From Mesobacillus subterraneus (lineage in GTDB: Bacteria; Bacillota; Bacilli; Bacillales; Cytobacillaceae): a stretch of DNA of 64,000 bases. The translations under genes were made by a program, and so were the position numbers. The stretch is from positions 4,400,001 through 4,464,000 of the forward strand of contig NZ_CP129019.1 of NCBI RefSeq assembly GCF_020524355.2, given 5' to 3'. This document shows, in pieces, positions 41,647 through 51,293 of the stretch (position 1 is its first letter; every line of letters starts with the position of its first letter). Under the pieces are notes generated by a model. It ran no database searches and was not told the DNA's origin. It was given only the letters and a program-made list of their open reading frames with translations.

Positions 41647-43125
41647 ATGAATAATTTAAAACATAAGCTGTCCAATCTCGCCGGCAAAACATCTAGAGAG
41701 ATGAAGCCAGCAATAAAAAAGTCAATCATGGCAGCACTAACTGTTGCAGCGTTGTCTTTTAGTGCAGGAAATGCTGCACTTGCGGCGGAGTCTGACTTAA
41801 CAACAATGTATCATGTTTATGTGAATGATAGATTTGTGGGAACTGTAGCCGATAAAGCACAAATAGAACAACTGGTAGAAGATAAGTTAGCAGCGGTCCA
41901 GGAAGAATACGCGAATCTTGGTGTTGAGCTGGGAGTAGACGTATCTTTTGTTCCTGAGCAAATGTTCAGCTCTGCAGCAAATGAGAAGACCAGTGAAGTA
42001 TTAGATGATATTAAAAATGAATTGACTGTTCAGGCTGAAGTATCTGCCCTTGTCATCGACAATAAGACAGTTGCTTATGTAAAAGATCAAGAAGCAGCGA
42101 ATGAAGTTCTTAAGACATTAATGCTTGAATACATTACTGAAGAAGAATTTGCAGAGTTGGAGAATAAAAAGAAATCTCCTAATCTACCTTTACCCGAAGT
42201 AAAAGTAAATGAAACTCATATATTAGACGCTAAATTGACAAAAGAAGTTTCACAATCAGAAGAGAAAGTTGATCCAGAAGAAGTGCTTTCAGTCCTGGAA
42301 GCTGTCCAGCTCTTGAAAAAAGGTACTCTGGAGGAACAGAAGTACCAGGTTAAAGAAGGGGATGTATTGGGGAGCATCGCAAATGATCACGATTTAACGC
42401 TTGCTCAATTACTTTCTTTAAATGCAGGATTTGATGAGAATACTGTCCTTAAGCCGGGCCAAGAGCTAAATGTGACTGTATTGAAGCCATTCGTGGAAGT
42501 CGTGGTCGATCGCCAGGTTTATGAACAAAAAGAAGTGGCTTATGAAAAAGAAGTCAAAGAAGATTCTTCTATGTTCAAGGGCGACACAAAGACAGTGCAA
42601 AAAGGCCAGGTTGGTATGATGGGTATCACCTCAACGCTGACTGAACAGAATGGCAGGGTTATTAAAAAGGAAGTCACACAGGAATCTGTACTTAAAGAGC
42701 CTGTGAAGGAAATTATCGTCAAAGGAACAAAGGTTGTTCCTTCACGCGGAGACGGAACTTTCGTTTGGCCGACTAATGGCGGATATGTATCCAGTCGCCA
42801 GGGGTACCGCTGGAGCAGGATGCACAAAGGAATTGATATCGCAAGGCCAAGCGACTACACAATCAAGTCTGCGGATAATGGGACAGTCGTATATGCTGGT
42901 AACAAAGGTGATGGATATGGAAACAAAATCATCATCGATCACAACAACGGCTACCGCACAATGTACGCACATCTTGCATCCATCTCCGTAAACGTAGGCC
43001 AGACAGTTTCCCGAGGGTCGAAGATTGGTATCATGGGAAGGACAGGAAACTCCACAGGTATCCATCTTCATTTTGAAGTATATCAAAACGGCAGGATTAT
43101 AGATCCAATGTCAAAATTAAAATAA
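41647..43125 (+). CDS. Secreted LysM/G5/M23 metallopeptidase (cell-wall hydrolase)
   Basis: 492 residues. It has a basic N-terminus and signal peptide (MAALTVAALSFSAGNAALAA, cleavage about 47) and a helical region. A LysM unit follows (YQVKEGDVLGSIANDHDLTLAQLLSLN), then a G5-like domain (YEKEVKEDSSMFKGDTKTVQ...KEIIVKGTK) and a C-terminal M23 domain with zinc/catalytic motifs HKGIDIA, HLASISVNVGQ and HLHFEV. It probably cleaves peptidoglycan cross-bridges during wall growth. Its place directly upstream of walRK, and a possible WalR box, fit WalR control. RBS is GTAGGAGG. Confidence 0.93.
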   Translation: MNNLKHKLSNLAGKTSREMKPAIKKSIMAALTVAALSFSAGNAALAAESDLTTMYHVYVNDRFVGTVADKAQIEQLVEDKLAAVQEEYANLGVELGVDVSFVPEQMFSSAANEKTSEVLDDIKNELTVQAEVSALVIDNKTVAYVKDQEAANEVLKTLMLEYITEEEFAELENKKKSPNLPLPEVKVNETHILDAKLTKEVSQSEEKVDPEEVLSVLEAVQLLKKGTLEEQKYQVKEGDVLGSIANDHDLTLAQLLSLNAGFDENTVLKPGQELNVTVLKPFVEVVVDRQVYEQKEVAYEKEVKEDSSMFKGDTKTVQKGQVGMMGITSTLTEQNGRVIKKEVTQESVLKEPVKEIIVKGTKVVPSRGDGTFVWPTNGGYVSSRQGYRWSRMHKGIDIARPSDYTIKSADNGTVVYAGNKGDGYGNKIIIDHNNGYRTMYAHLASISVNVGQTVSRGSKIGIMGRTGNSTGIHLHFEVYQNGRIIDPMSKLK

Positions 43126-43132
43126 ACCTATA

Positions 43133-43168
43133 AAAAAAGTCTCTAGCTAACTAGAGACTTTTTTTATT
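43133..43168 (+). terminator. M23 peptidase gene terminator
   Basis: AAGTCTCTAG/CTAGAGACTT stem with loop CTAA, then TTTTTT. Confidence 0.9.
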
Positions 43169-43389
43169 AACACTTGTGTTATTAGTGATATGTCTTAAAA
43201 TCTTTATAAGCCTGTCAGTTTATTGTGATGGACAGTATTGGTACAATTGGGAAGAGAAGAATAGAGGTAATATAACAGAAAAATTCAGTTTTTCACTGAT
43301 TTACAGTAAAATAGATAAGATAGCATGTTAACACAGAAAAAAATTCATTAATATACGATTGTTAATTTGGCTTAAAAAGGAGAATTGGT

Positions 43390-44100
43390 ATGGAGAAAAA
43401 AATTCTGGTAGTAGACGATGAAAAACCAATTGCAGATATTCTGCAGTTCAATCTAAAAAAAGAGGGTTACGATGTTTACTGTGCATATGATGGAAACCAG
43501 GCAGTTGAAATGGTGGAGGAAATTCAACCTGATTTAATCTTGCTGGATATTATGCTGCCGATGCGTGATGGCATGGAAGTTTGCCGTGAAGTCCGTAAAA
43601 AACACGAGATGCCTATAATCATGCTGACTGCTAAGGACTCTGAAATTGATAAGGTGCTCGGACTTGAGCTTGGGGCAGATGACTATGTCACGAAGCCATT
43701 CAGCACAAGGGAATTGATTGCCAGGGTAAAAGCAAACCTGCGTCGCCATCAGCAGAATGCGATCAGAGAAGATGAACAAGAGGAATCAAATGAAATTACG
43801 GTTGGTTCCTTGACGATCCATCCTGATCCTTACGTTGTCTCCAAAAGAGGAGAGACGATTGAATTGACGCACCGTGAATTCGAGCTTCTTCACTACCTTG
43901 CCAAGCATATCGGACAAGTCATGACGAGGGAGCACCTGCTGCAAACAGTTTGGGGCTATGATTACTATGGAGATGTCCGTACAGTAGACGTAACTGTAAG
44001 GCGTTTGCGTGAAAAGATCGAAGACAACCCAAGCCACCCGACATGGATCGTGACAAGACGTGGAGTAGGCTACTATTTAAGAAACTCTGAGCAGGAGTAA
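43390..44100 (+). CDS. walR: Response regulator WalR (YycF)
   Basis: OmpR-family regulator of cell-wall metabolism, essential in B. subtilis. The receiver domain has DD at 9-10, the phospho-acceptor Asp53 in LILLDIMLP, and Lys in YVTKPF. The winged helix carries [21 protein letters not shown] and [14 protein letters not shown]. 236 residues; start AAAAAGGAGAATTGGT-ATG. First gene of walRK-yycHI-walJ-htrA. Confidence 0.98.
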   Translation: MEKKILVVDDEKPIADILQFNLKKEGYDVYCAYDGNQAVEMVEEIQPDLILLDIMLPMRDGMEVCREVRKKHEMPIIMLTAKDSEIDKVLGLELGADDYVTKPFSTRELIARVKANLRRHQQNAIREDEQEESNEITVGSLTIHPDPYVVSKRGETIELTHREFELLHYLAKHIGQVMTREHLLQTVWGYDYYGDVRTVDVTVRRLREKIEDNPSHPTWIVTRRGVGYYLRNSEQE

Positions 44101-44108
44101 ATATAGGA

Positions 44109-45929
44109 ATGAAAAAGGTTGGTTTTTTTCGCTCCATACACCTTAAATTTGTGATTATATATGTCCTGCTTATTCTCGTTGCCATGCAAATCATTGGGGT
44201 TTATTTTGTCCGAAAACTCGAGACAACCTTGATGACGAATTACCAGGAATCTGTAAAATCCCGCGTGGATTTGCTGGTTTATGATATACAGGAAGAGCTG
44301 GTGAAGGAGCGCGGGAAGGAAGACCCGACGAAAGAGGAAGCAATTAGGCAGATTTTAATGGACTATAAGCCCAATGATATTTCTGAAATCCGGGTAGTTG
44401 ACGGGAGCAGTTTTAAAATACTCGGGACATCAAGCCTTAGCAATCAGGGGATGGTGGGTCAGAGGACTCCTGACGTCAAGATTAAGCGTTCGATCATCAC
44501 TGAACAAGATGAAGACGTCATCCAGTTAAAAGCGAACGAAAGAGTTTGGGTTCTTTCAACACCTATCATGCATAACGGTGAAGCAATAGGCGCTGTCTAT
44601 CTAGTGGCGAATATTGATGATATTTTTGACCAGATGAATGATATCAATACAATTCTGGCAACCGGAACAGCCATTGCCCTGATTTTCACAGCCATTTTGG
44701 GAGTCTTACTTGCACAGACGATTACGAGGCCAATATCAGATATGCGTAAACAGGCACTGGCTATGACTCGCGGCAATTTTTCCAGGAAGGTTAAGGTCTA
44801 TGGGTACGATGAAATCGGTCAACTTGCGATCACCTTTAACAATCTGACGAAAAAACTGCAGGAAGCACAGGCCACAACAGAAGGAGAGAAAAGGAAACTT
44901 TCCTCTGTCATTTCCTATATGACCGACGGTGTCATATCGACTGACCGGAAAGGACGCATCATCCTGATCAACGAACCAGCTGCACAGATGCTTGGTGTTC
45001 CACGTGAAACAGTGTTGTCGCAGCCGTTAGTTTCTGTACTTGGACTGGATGAGAATTATACTTTTGATGATTTACTTCAGGAGAAAGACTCAATCGTCCT
45101 GGATTACAGTACAAAAAGCAAGCCATTCATCCTTCGGGCAAACTTTTCGGTCATACAAAAGGAAAGTGGCTTTGTAAATGGATTGATTGCTGTTCTTTAT
45201 GATATTACTGAACAGGAAAAAATCGATATGGAGAGACGGGAATTCGTTGCGAATGTTTCCCATGAATTGCGGACTCCGCTAACAACGATGCGCAGCTATC
45301 TGGAGGCGCTGGCTGAAGGAGCGTGGAGGGATGAGGAAATCGCTCCGAACTTCCTTGAGACAACCAGAGGTGAAACAGAGCGGATGATCCGGCTTGTTAA
45401 CGATTTGCTGCAGCTATCAAAACTTGACAGTGTGGATTATCGTCTATCAAAGGAATGGGTCAATTTCCCGGTCTTTTTTAACAGGATTATTGACCGATTC
45501 GAAATGACGAAGGAACAAAACGTTTCTTTCAAAAGGGAAATCACGGATGATGCGATTTTCGTAGAAATAGATGAAGATAAGATAACCCAAGTACTAGATA
45601 ACATCATTTCTAATGCCATGAAATATTCACCAGAGGGCGGTACGATTACCTTCAAAGTGAAAGAACTGGATGATCAGATTGTTGCAAGCATTTCTGATGA
45701 AGGCGTTGGCATCCCGAAAGATAACCTGGATAAAATTTTCGATCGTTTCTACCGTGTCGACAAAGCCAGGACCCGCAAACTAGGTGGTACAGGGTTAGGG
45801 CTTGCCATTGCCAGGGAAATGGTCAATGCCCATGGGGGAAGAATCTGGGCAGAAAGTGTGGAAGGAAGAGGTACCACTGTTCAATTTACACTTCCTTATG
45901 ACCGAAGTGCAGAGGATGATTGGTCATGA
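44109..45929 (+). CDS. walK: Sensor histidine kinase WalK (YycG)
   Basis: 606 residues: membrane helix 1 (about 12-32), an extracellular sensor domain, helix 2 (about 182-202) and HAMP (TRPISDMRKQALAMTRG). These are followed by PAS (VISYMTDGVISTDRKGRIILIN), HisKA with His385 in NVSHELRTPLTTMRS, and HATPase (NAMKYSPEGG, DEGVGIPKD, GTGLGLAI). It senses cell-wall/lipid II state and is modulated by YycH and YycI, encoded next. A perfect parS site lies within its coding sequence. Confidence 0.98.
   Translation: MKKVGFFRSIHLKFVIIYVLLILVAMQIIGVYFVRKLETTLMTNYQESVKSRVDLLVYDIQEELVKERGKEDPTKEEAIRQILMDYKPNDISEIRVVDGSSFKILGTSSLSNQGMVGQRTPDVKIKRSIITEQDEDVIQLKANERVWVLSTPIMHNGEAIGAVYLVANIDDIFDQMNDINTILATGTAIALIFTAILGVLLAQTITRPISDMRKQALAMTRGNFSRKVKVYGYDEIGQLAITFNNLTKKLQEAQATTEGEKRKLSSVISYMTDGVISTDRKGRIILINEPAAQMLGVPRETVLSQPLVSVLGLDENYTFDDLLQEKDSIVLDYSTKSKPFILRANFSVIQKESGFVNGLIAVLYDITEQEKIDMERREFVANVSHELRTPLTTMRSYLEALAEGAWRDEEIAPNFLETTRGETERMIRLVNDLLQLSKLDSVDYRLSKEWVNFPVFFNRIIDRFEMTKEQNVSFKREITDDAIFVEIDEDKITQVLDNIISNAMKYSPEGGTITFKVKELDDQIVASISDEGVGIPKDNLDKIFDRFYRVDKARTRKLGGTGLGLAIAREMVNAHGGRIWAESVEGRGTTVQFTLPYDRSAEDDWS
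44996..45011. promoter_or_regulatory. Perfect parS site inside walK
   Basis: TGTTCCACGTGAAACA equals the parS consensus at all 16 positions. It is roughly 34 kb to the right of dnaA, within the origin domain expected to load Spo0J and SMC. Confidence 0.93.
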
Positions 45930-47239
45930 CATATGAAAATATTAAAACAGTTATTTTAACATTTCTCGTGATTCTAAGCGGGATTTTAACCTGGAATATC
46001 TGGACGTATCAGCCGGACTATGAAATTGTAAACAATCAAAAGACTGTTGAAGAAGTTAGTATTGCCACGCAGAAGGAACTAAAAAAAATCGTCAAGCCAC
46101 ATCAGATAATATATCATGTGGACCGTAAACAGTTTGGTTCGGTAGACAATGGCAATATCGATAATATAATCGGAGTTATTTCAAAATGGAAGTATTTTGA
46201 TATCGAAAAGTACCCTGGGCGAATCAGTGAATTTAATGAGAAAATTGCTCAGGGGGATAATACTGAAGTTATTTTCCCAGATGAGGTGCCGATTGAACTT
46301 TATAAAAGGGTTCTGAATATCGATGAAAAAGATATGCCGAAGTTTGATTTCGACCGGATCATCATTAATTCAGAGACCCAGCAAAAGCAGGAAGGCATTG
46401 TATATTTCTATTCGCAGAAAAATCAGGAAGCCTATGTCAGCAATGTGAGTCCTTCCTATATCAATGATTTTACGAATCAATTTTATGATTCTGCAAAAAG
46501 GCTGACGCCGTATTTCCTTCATACCGTTTCCGATATCAAGAAGATTTACCTGCCAACTGAAAAAGTGAAGATGGTGCTGCACACTTACTATCAGAATCCT
46601 CTTGAATCTGAACAATTCAAGGAAGCTTTGTTTACAGACCCAAGCTTTGTACAGCGCAGTATAGTCGATGGAATTGAGGAATATACGGATGATGCCAGTA
46701 AGATGATCGTTGACACCGATACAAATATGATTAACTACGTGAATCCTGTCAGGAGTGGCGATTCAGTCATCGGCACCAACAACGTTCTCCAGAAGAGTAT
46801 CGAGTTTGTTAATAACCATGGTGGCTGGACGGAACCTTATCGTTATGTTTATAAAGATGATTTTAACCAGAATGTTCTTTTTCGTCTTTACAGCAAGGAA
46901 GGTTATCCTGTTTTCAATCAAACAGGGATGTCGGAGATCTATCAGCAGTGGCGACATTCGGAAATTAGCAGGTATGTACGCCCGGGGTTCCACCTCGAGC
47001 TGCCATTGAATCCGGACGTTGTCACCAAGACATTGCCGTCTGGATATGAAGCGCTAGAATACCTGCAAAGCAAGAAAGACTTTAAGCCTGAGCTGCTGCA
47101 AAATGTTATGCCTGGCTATTATATGACCCAGGGACCAGAAAATTCATTAATCCTGTTGGAACCAGGCTGGTTTTATTTATACGACCAGGAGTGGCGCCAG
47201 CTCATATGGGAGGAGGAATTGAATAATGGATTGGAGTAG
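45926..47239 (+). CDS. yycH: WalK regulator YycH
   Basis: 437 residues with one N-terminal membrane helix (ILTFLVILSGILTWNIWTY) and a large extracellular region with the YycH-family fold. In B. subtilis YycH and YycI form a membrane complex that restrains WalK. ATG 45926 overlaps the walK stop (ATGA); the upstream TTG in frame is less likely. It overlaps yycI by 14 bases. Confidence 0.94.
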   Translation: MTYENIKTVILTFLVILSGILTWNIWTYQPDYEIVNNQKTVEEVSIATQKELKKIVKPHQIIYHVDRKQFGSVDNGNIDNIIGVISKWKYFDIEKYPGRISEFNEKIAQGDNTEVIFPDEVPIELYKRVLNIDEKDMPKFDFDRIIINSETQQKQEGIVYFYSQKNQEAYVSNVSPSYINDFTNQFYDSAKRLTPYFLHTVSDIKKIYLPTEKVKMVLHTYYQNPLESEQFKEALFTDPSFVQRSIVDGIEEYTDDASKMIVDTDTNMINYVNPVRSGDSVIGTNNVLQKSIEFVNNHGGWTEPYRYVYKDDFNQNVLFRLYSKEGYPVFNQTGMSEIYQQWRHSEISRYVRPGFHLELPLNPDVVTKTLPSGYEALEYLQSKKDFKPELLQNVMPGYYMTQGPENSLILLEPGWFYLYDQEWRQLIWEEELNNGLE

Positions 47240-48020
47240 AATCAAGACAATCTTTATTCTCACATTCCTCGTCCTGGATATATATCTCGTGTACCAGTTT
47301 ATGAATACCAGGGATGCGACACAGTATGAAATTCTTAAAGAAGCGACCCTTGAGGAAAAGCTGAGAAATGACGATATCACGTATGGGGAACTCCCTGACA
47401 CAAAAAAGAAAGAACAGTATCTTAGTGTAAGAGCCAAGGTATTCACCTTCGAGGAAACGGAGAAGGTCAAGGGACAATCCGTCAGTCTGGGAGACGGCAC
47501 GTCGATTGAAGTCAAGCTTGAAAAGCCGTTCAAACTGACGAGCAAGTTCCAGCCGGCTGAACTGTCTGATTTCATAAAAGCAAATATTTTTGCCGGTGAA
47601 CAGTATAAGTTCTGGAGCAAAAATAATGAGACAGGGACCATTACGTATTATCAAGAGCATGATAGTAAAAAGTTCTACTATAACAGCAATGCAAAACTGA
47701 CTTTCTTTTTCAATGAGGATAATGAGGTGACTTCGTATAAGCAAACGTATTTGGAAATCATCGATGAACTGTCGGATGCAGAAGAGTTGCTGCCGCCATT
47801 AAGGGCGCTGGAAACTCTTTATAAAAAAGGTTTGCTCAAGCCGAAGAGTAAAATCACCGATTTTGAATTGGGCTATTCTACTCTTGTTTCATTGACATCA
47901 TCGCTTGTAGTGACACCAACGTGGAGGATAGAAGTCAATGGCAAGGAAAACCTTTTTGTACATGCAATTGAAGGTCGGGTCATCCCGTTGTCTGACGGAG
48001 AAAATAAAATGACGGAGTGA
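47226..48020 (+). CDS. yycI: WalK regulator YycI
   Basis: 264 residues: an N-terminal helix (TIFILTFLVLDIYLVYQF) and an extracellular YycI domain structurally related to the C-terminal part of YycH. It starts at ATG 47226 inside the yycH end, behind GGGAGGAGG, so the two proteins are coupled. It is six bases upstream of walJ. Confidence 0.94.
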   Translation: MDWSRIKTIFILTFLVLDIYLVYQFMNTRDATQYEILKEATLEEKLRNDDITYGELPDTKKKEQYLSVRAKVFTFEETEKVKGQSVSLGDGTSIEVKLEKPFKLTSKFQPAELSDFIKANIFAGEQYKFWSKNNETGTITYYQEHDSKKFYYNSNAKLTFFFNEDNEVTSYKQTYLEIIDELSDAEELLPPLRALETLYKKGLLKPKSKITDFELGYSTLVSLTSSLVVTPTWRIEVNGKENLFVHAIEGRVIPLSDGENKMTE

Positions 48021-48026
48021 AGAGAT

Positions 48027-48821
48027 ATGAGTTTGCATTTTAGTGTTCTCGCGAGCGGGAGTACGGGAAATGCGATCTATGTGGAGACGGAGGGCCAATC
48101 CTTTTTAGTGGATGCTGGATTGAGCGGCAAACAAATGGAAGCTTTATTTAAGCAAATTGGCCGAGAAATGAAAGACCTCTCTGGAATATTTGTGACGCAT
48201 GAACATAGCGATCATATAAAAGGCATAGGAATCGTTGCCCGGAAGTATAAGCTGCCAATCTATGCGAATGAAAAGACATGGAAAGCGATGGACGGATTGA
48301 TTGGGGAAGTCCCGCTTGACCAGAAGTTCAGCTTTGACATGGAGACCGTTAAAACTTTTGGAGGATTGGATATAGAATCCTTTGGTGTATCACATGACGC
48401 AGCTGAGCCAATGTTCTATGTGTTCCATAAGGAAGGCAAAAAATTGGTGCTCATCACAGACACAGGCTATGTCAGCGACCGGATGAAAGGAATCATTTCT
48501 AATGCGGACGCTTATGTTTTCGAAAGCAATCATGATGTGCAGATGCTGAGAATGGGAAGATATCCTTGGAGTGTCAAACGCCGCATCCTTAGCGATTATG
48601 GTCATGTCTCGAATGAGGATGCCGCTGTCGCAATGAGCGAAGTCGCAGGGGATAATACAAAACGGATTTATCTGGCTCATTTAAGCACAGATAACAACAT
48701 GAAGGATCTCGCCAGGATGTCAGTCACCCAAACCCTGGAAGACAAAGGCATCTTAGTAGGGGAGCAGTTCGATTTGCTTGATACAGATCCGAAGACTCCC
48801 ACACCTTTGACATTAATATAA
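48027..48821 (+). CDS. walJ: Metallo-beta-lactamase-fold exonuclease WalJ (YycJ)
   Basis: 264 residues of the MBL fold: [15 protein letters not shown], the metal motif [10 protein letters not shown], then [10 protein letters not shown] and a final HLSTDNN. The family is linked to DNA repair and to coordination of division with replication. It is fifth in the wal operon and followed by a terminator-like hairpin. Confidence 0.95.
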   Translation: MSLHFSVLASGSTGNAIYVETEGQSFLVDAGLSGKQMEALFKQIGREMKDLSGIFVTHEHSDHIKGIGIVARKYKLPIYANEKTWKAMDGLIGEVPLDQKFSFDMETVKTFGGLDIESFGVSHDAAEPMFYVFHKEGKKLVLITDTGYVSDRMKGIISNADAYVFESNHDVQMLRMGRYPWSVKRRILSDYGHVSNEDAAVAMSEVAGDNTKRIYLAHLSTDNNMKDLARMSVTQTLEDKGILVGEQFDLLDTDPKTPTPLTLI

Positions 48822-48850
48822 CTTGTTTATGGCAATGAATGAATAGGTAA

Positions 48851-48892
48851 AGGAGTAAAGGCATCAGAAATGGGTGCTTTTGCTCCCTTTTT
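48851..48892 (+). terminator. walJ terminator
   Basis: GGAGTAAAGGCA pairs with TGCTTTTGCTCC (wobbles) followed by CTTTTTATTTT. Confidence 0.7.
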
Positions 48893-49004
48893 ATTTTCAG
48901 GTAATAGAGGGCCTTATGATTTAGAAATTTACGCCACTGATAGTATAATAATCTGTATAAGAATAACTAACGTATCTATTGGTCAATGAAAGGATTGGTG
49001 GACA

Positions 49005-50240
49005 TTGGGTTACTATGATCAGGATTATCAAAGCCGGTATAAACCGCAAAACGGCAGAAAAGGCGGCTTTTTCTGGGCCAGTCTGGCAGGTGCGATCATT
49101 GGTGCAGTATTGGTGATCTTCTCGATTCCTTTATTGTCTAAGTTGGATGTGCTGCCATATAAAATTGAACCTCATAATCAAACAGCGGCAACAGACGAAG
49201 AGCCTTCTGAAGAGACAGAAGAAGGCGATACCACTAAAAAAAATCTATCCATTGACGTTTATTCGCAAATCACCGAAGCAGTCGACAAGGCTGGAGATGC
49301 GGTAGTTGGCATCACGAATATCCAGGGGAGCACGAGTTTCTGGGGCGAATCCCAGGAATCAGGAGGAACAGGATCCGGCGTTGTTTATAAGAAGGAAGGG
49401 GACAAAGCCTATATTGTCACAAACCATCATGTTGTGGCGGAAGCATCCGAACTTGAAGTCAGCCTTATAGACGGAACAAAAATTCCTGCGAAGCTTTTGG
49501 GAAGCGATATCTGGACTGACCTGGCAGTATTGGAGGTTCCTGCTGACCAAATTAAGGTCGTTGCGGAATTTGGCAACTCTGATAAGTTGAAACCCGGTGA
49601 GCCGGTCATCGCCATCGGGAATCCGCTGGGACTTACTTTTTCAGGATCAGTCACACAGGGAATTATCTCTGGATTAGAACGGGCTATTCCAGTCGATATC
49701 AATCAGGATGGAACTCCAGATTGGCAGGCAGAAGTTTTACAGACGGATGCAGCGATTAACCCCGGGAATAGTGGTGGGGCTCTAATTAATATCAGTGGCC
49801 AGGTGGTTGGCATTAATTCTATGAAAATTGCCCAGAGTGCTGTGGAAGGTATTGGACTTTCTATTCCAATTAATTATGCCGTACCAATTATTGAAGACTT
49901 GGAGAAGACTGGGGAAGTTAAGCGGCCATTCATGGGTGTAGAATTAGCTTCCGTAAATGAAATCTCAGCGTACCACCAGGAAAACACGTTGAAACTGCCT
50001 AAGGAAGTTAACTATGGTGTCGCAGTTAGAGGCGTTCAGCCAGATTCACCGGCAGCCCAGGCAGGACTGAAAGAATATGACGTCATTGTTGAAATGGATG
50101 GCGAGGAAATCCGGGATGTGGTTGATCTGCGCAAGCACCTTTACAATAAAAAGAAGGTCGGCGACGACATGCAGGTCAAGTATTATCGAAATGGCCAGCT
50201 GGAAGAAACAACAATGAAGTTAGGCGGAGAAACATTATAG
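49005..50240 (+). CDS. htrC: HtrA-family serine protease (HtrC/YyxA)
   Basis: A membrane-anchored quality-control protease. TTG 49005 gives MGYYDQDYQSRYKP; one membrane helix (FFWASLAGAIIGAVLVIFSI) is at about 22-43. The trypsin-like domain has catalytic His in VTNHHVV, Asp in WTDLAVLEV and Ser in NPGNSGGALIN, and the C-terminal PDZ has GVAVRGVQPDSPAAQAGLKEYD. 411 residues, last of the wal cluster as in B. subtilis. Confidence 0.96.
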   Translation: MGYYDQDYQSRYKPQNGRKGGFFWASLAGAIIGAVLVIFSIPLLSKLDVLPYKIEPHNQTAATDEEPSEETEEGDTTKKNLSIDVYSQITEAVDKAGDAVVGITNIQGSTSFWGESQESGGTGSGVVYKKEGDKAYIVTNHHVVAEASELEVSLIDGTKIPAKLLGSDIWTDLAVLEVPADQIKVVAEFGNSDKLKPGEPVIAIGNPLGLTFSGSVTQGIISGLERAIPVDINQDGTPDWQAEVLQTDAAINPGNSGGALINISGQVVGINSMKIAQSAVEGIGLSIPINYAVPIIEDLEKTGEVKRPFMGVELASVNEISAYHQENTLKLPKEVNYGVAVRGVQPDSPAAQAGLKEYDVIVEMDGEEIRDVVDLRKHLYNKKKVGDDMQVKYYRNGQLEETTMKLGGETL

Positions 50241-50244
50241 TGAT

Positions 50245-50585
50245 TGTGGATAATAACAGGAGGCGAAATGCTTCCTGTTTTTTGTGTTAAAATGGTCTCT
50301 GTGGATAAATTTAAAAGTGAATTTAAGCAAATGATAACTATAAAAAGAGAAGCTGAAAGGATGAGTATTATGAAGTATTGCTGTAGTGAGCATGTAGAAT
50401 TAGCGCTGGATGAAGCGGTTGATGAATTTGAGGTAGCACCACAATTAACAAAGTTGGAGTCTGTTGATAAGTCCGAGTTTATCTGTGGATACTGTGGACA
50501 ACCTGCTGTATATATTGTGGCGAACGAATGATCGCCTACTAAATGTGGATATCGATGTGAATATGTGGATAACTATTGTGGATAT
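50245..50585. promoter_or_regulatory. DnaA-box cluster around yyzF
   Basis: Perfect TGTGGATAA boxes at 50245, 50300 and 50564 and TGTGGATAT near-boxes at 50544 and 50577, all in the same orientation. I recall one of the B. subtilis non-oriC DnaA-box clusters at yydA (rlmH), the same position. Confidence 0.7.
50370..50531 (+). CDS. yyzF: CxxH/CxxC protein YyzF
   Basis: A 53-residue protein, MKYCCSEHVELALDEAVDEF...FICGYCGQPAVYIVANE. The CSEH and CGYC pairs form a probable zinc site. The ATG at 50370 is used because GAAAGG is then nine bases upstream; the in-frame ATG at 50361 abuts the site. In Bacillus this tiny gene sits between htrC and rlmH. Function unknown. Confidence 0.9.
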   Translation: MKYCCSEHVELALDEAVDEFEVAPQLTKLESVDKSEFICGYCGQPAVYIVANE

Positions 50586-50591
50586 CGTGTT

Positions 50592-50619
50592 TGTAAACTG
50601 TTTGTAATCTGTTTGTAAA
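50592..50619 (+). promoter_or_regulatory. Triple WalR-like half-site array upstream of rlmH
   Basis: TGTAAA, TGTAAT and TGTAAA are separated by identical CTGTT spacers, an exact 11-bp period. Each pair fits the WalR consensus. The array ends 12 bp before the rlmH start codon, so binding would more likely repress than activate. It could also be a simple tandem duplication. Confidence 0.5.
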
Positions 50620-50631
50620 GTGGGGATGACT

Positions 50632-51111
50632 GTGAATATCTCGATCGTAACGGTTGGAAAATTGAAAGAAAAATACCTGAAACAGGGGATTGAGGAGTAC
50701 TTAAAGCGACTAGGAAGCTATGCAAAAGTAGAAGTTATAGAAGTACCTGATGAAAAAGCACCAGAAGAACTAAGTGAAACGGAAATGGTCCAGGTAAAGC
50801 AAAAAGAAGGTGAGAGGATTCTTTCTAAAATCGGTATGGATACTTATGTCATCGCGCTTGCCATCAATGGCAAGCTTAAATCCTCCGAAGAACTCGCAGA
50901 CACCCTCGATAAACTCGCAACATACGGCAAAAGCAAAATTGCCTTTGTCATCGGCGGATCACTCGGTTTAAGCGAGGAAGTATTGAAAAGATCCGATGAA
51001 CAACTATCCTTCTCCAAAATGACATTCCCTCACCAATTAATGCGATTGATCCTAGTTGAGCAGATTTATCGAGCCTACAGGATAAACCGTGGTGAACCGT
51101 ACCATAAGTAA
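50632..51111 (+). CDS. rlmH: 23S rRNA (pseudouridine-1915-N3) methyltransferase RlmH
   Basis: SPOUT-family enzyme, homologue of staphylococcal OrfX. GTG 50632 gives [19 protein letters not shown] behind GTGGGGA; 159 residues, as expected. SAM-binding knot motif [13 protein letters not shown], and the C-terminus [13 protein letters not shown]. The last codons form part of a 28-bp direct repeat with 55137-55164, so the gene end doubles as an integration site. Confidence 0.97.
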   Translation: MNISIVTVGKLKEKYLKQGIEEYLKRLGSYAKVEVIEVPDEKAPEELSETEMVQVKQKEGERILSKIGMDTYVIALAINGKLKSSEELADTLDKLATYGKSKIAFVIGGSLGLSEEVLKRSDEQLSFSKMTFPHQLMRLILVEQIYRAYRINRGEPYHK

Positions 51112-51121
51112 GTGAGGTTTC
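51094..51121. repeat. Left attachment-like direct repeat at the rlmH 3' end
   Basis: Begins GAACCGTACCATAAGTAA and continues for ten more bases, 28 in all, identical to 55137-55164. It encodes the terminal EPYHK and stop of RlmH, the same codons that form the SCC attB site in staphylococci. Confidence 0.85.
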
Positions 51122-51228
51122 AAAGCCGTTTCAATTATTATATTGAATCTGCTTTTTAAGATTATTGACAAGATGTTTGAACAGGGAGAAATTGAACTTT
51201 GAAGAAGTACATGAAGCATTAAATAAAT

Positions 51229-51293
51229 CAAAGCTTTAATAAACTACATCTCGTGAGACAATCATAAGGTGTAGCATATTAAAGCTTTTTTAT
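51229..51293. terminator. Large hairpin between rlmH and natK
   Basis: AAAGCTTTAATA pairs with TATTAAAGCTTT across a 40-nt loop with an inner CTACA/TGTAG; TTTTTT follows on the plus strand. It is probably a terminator for convergent transcripts. Confidence 0.55.
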
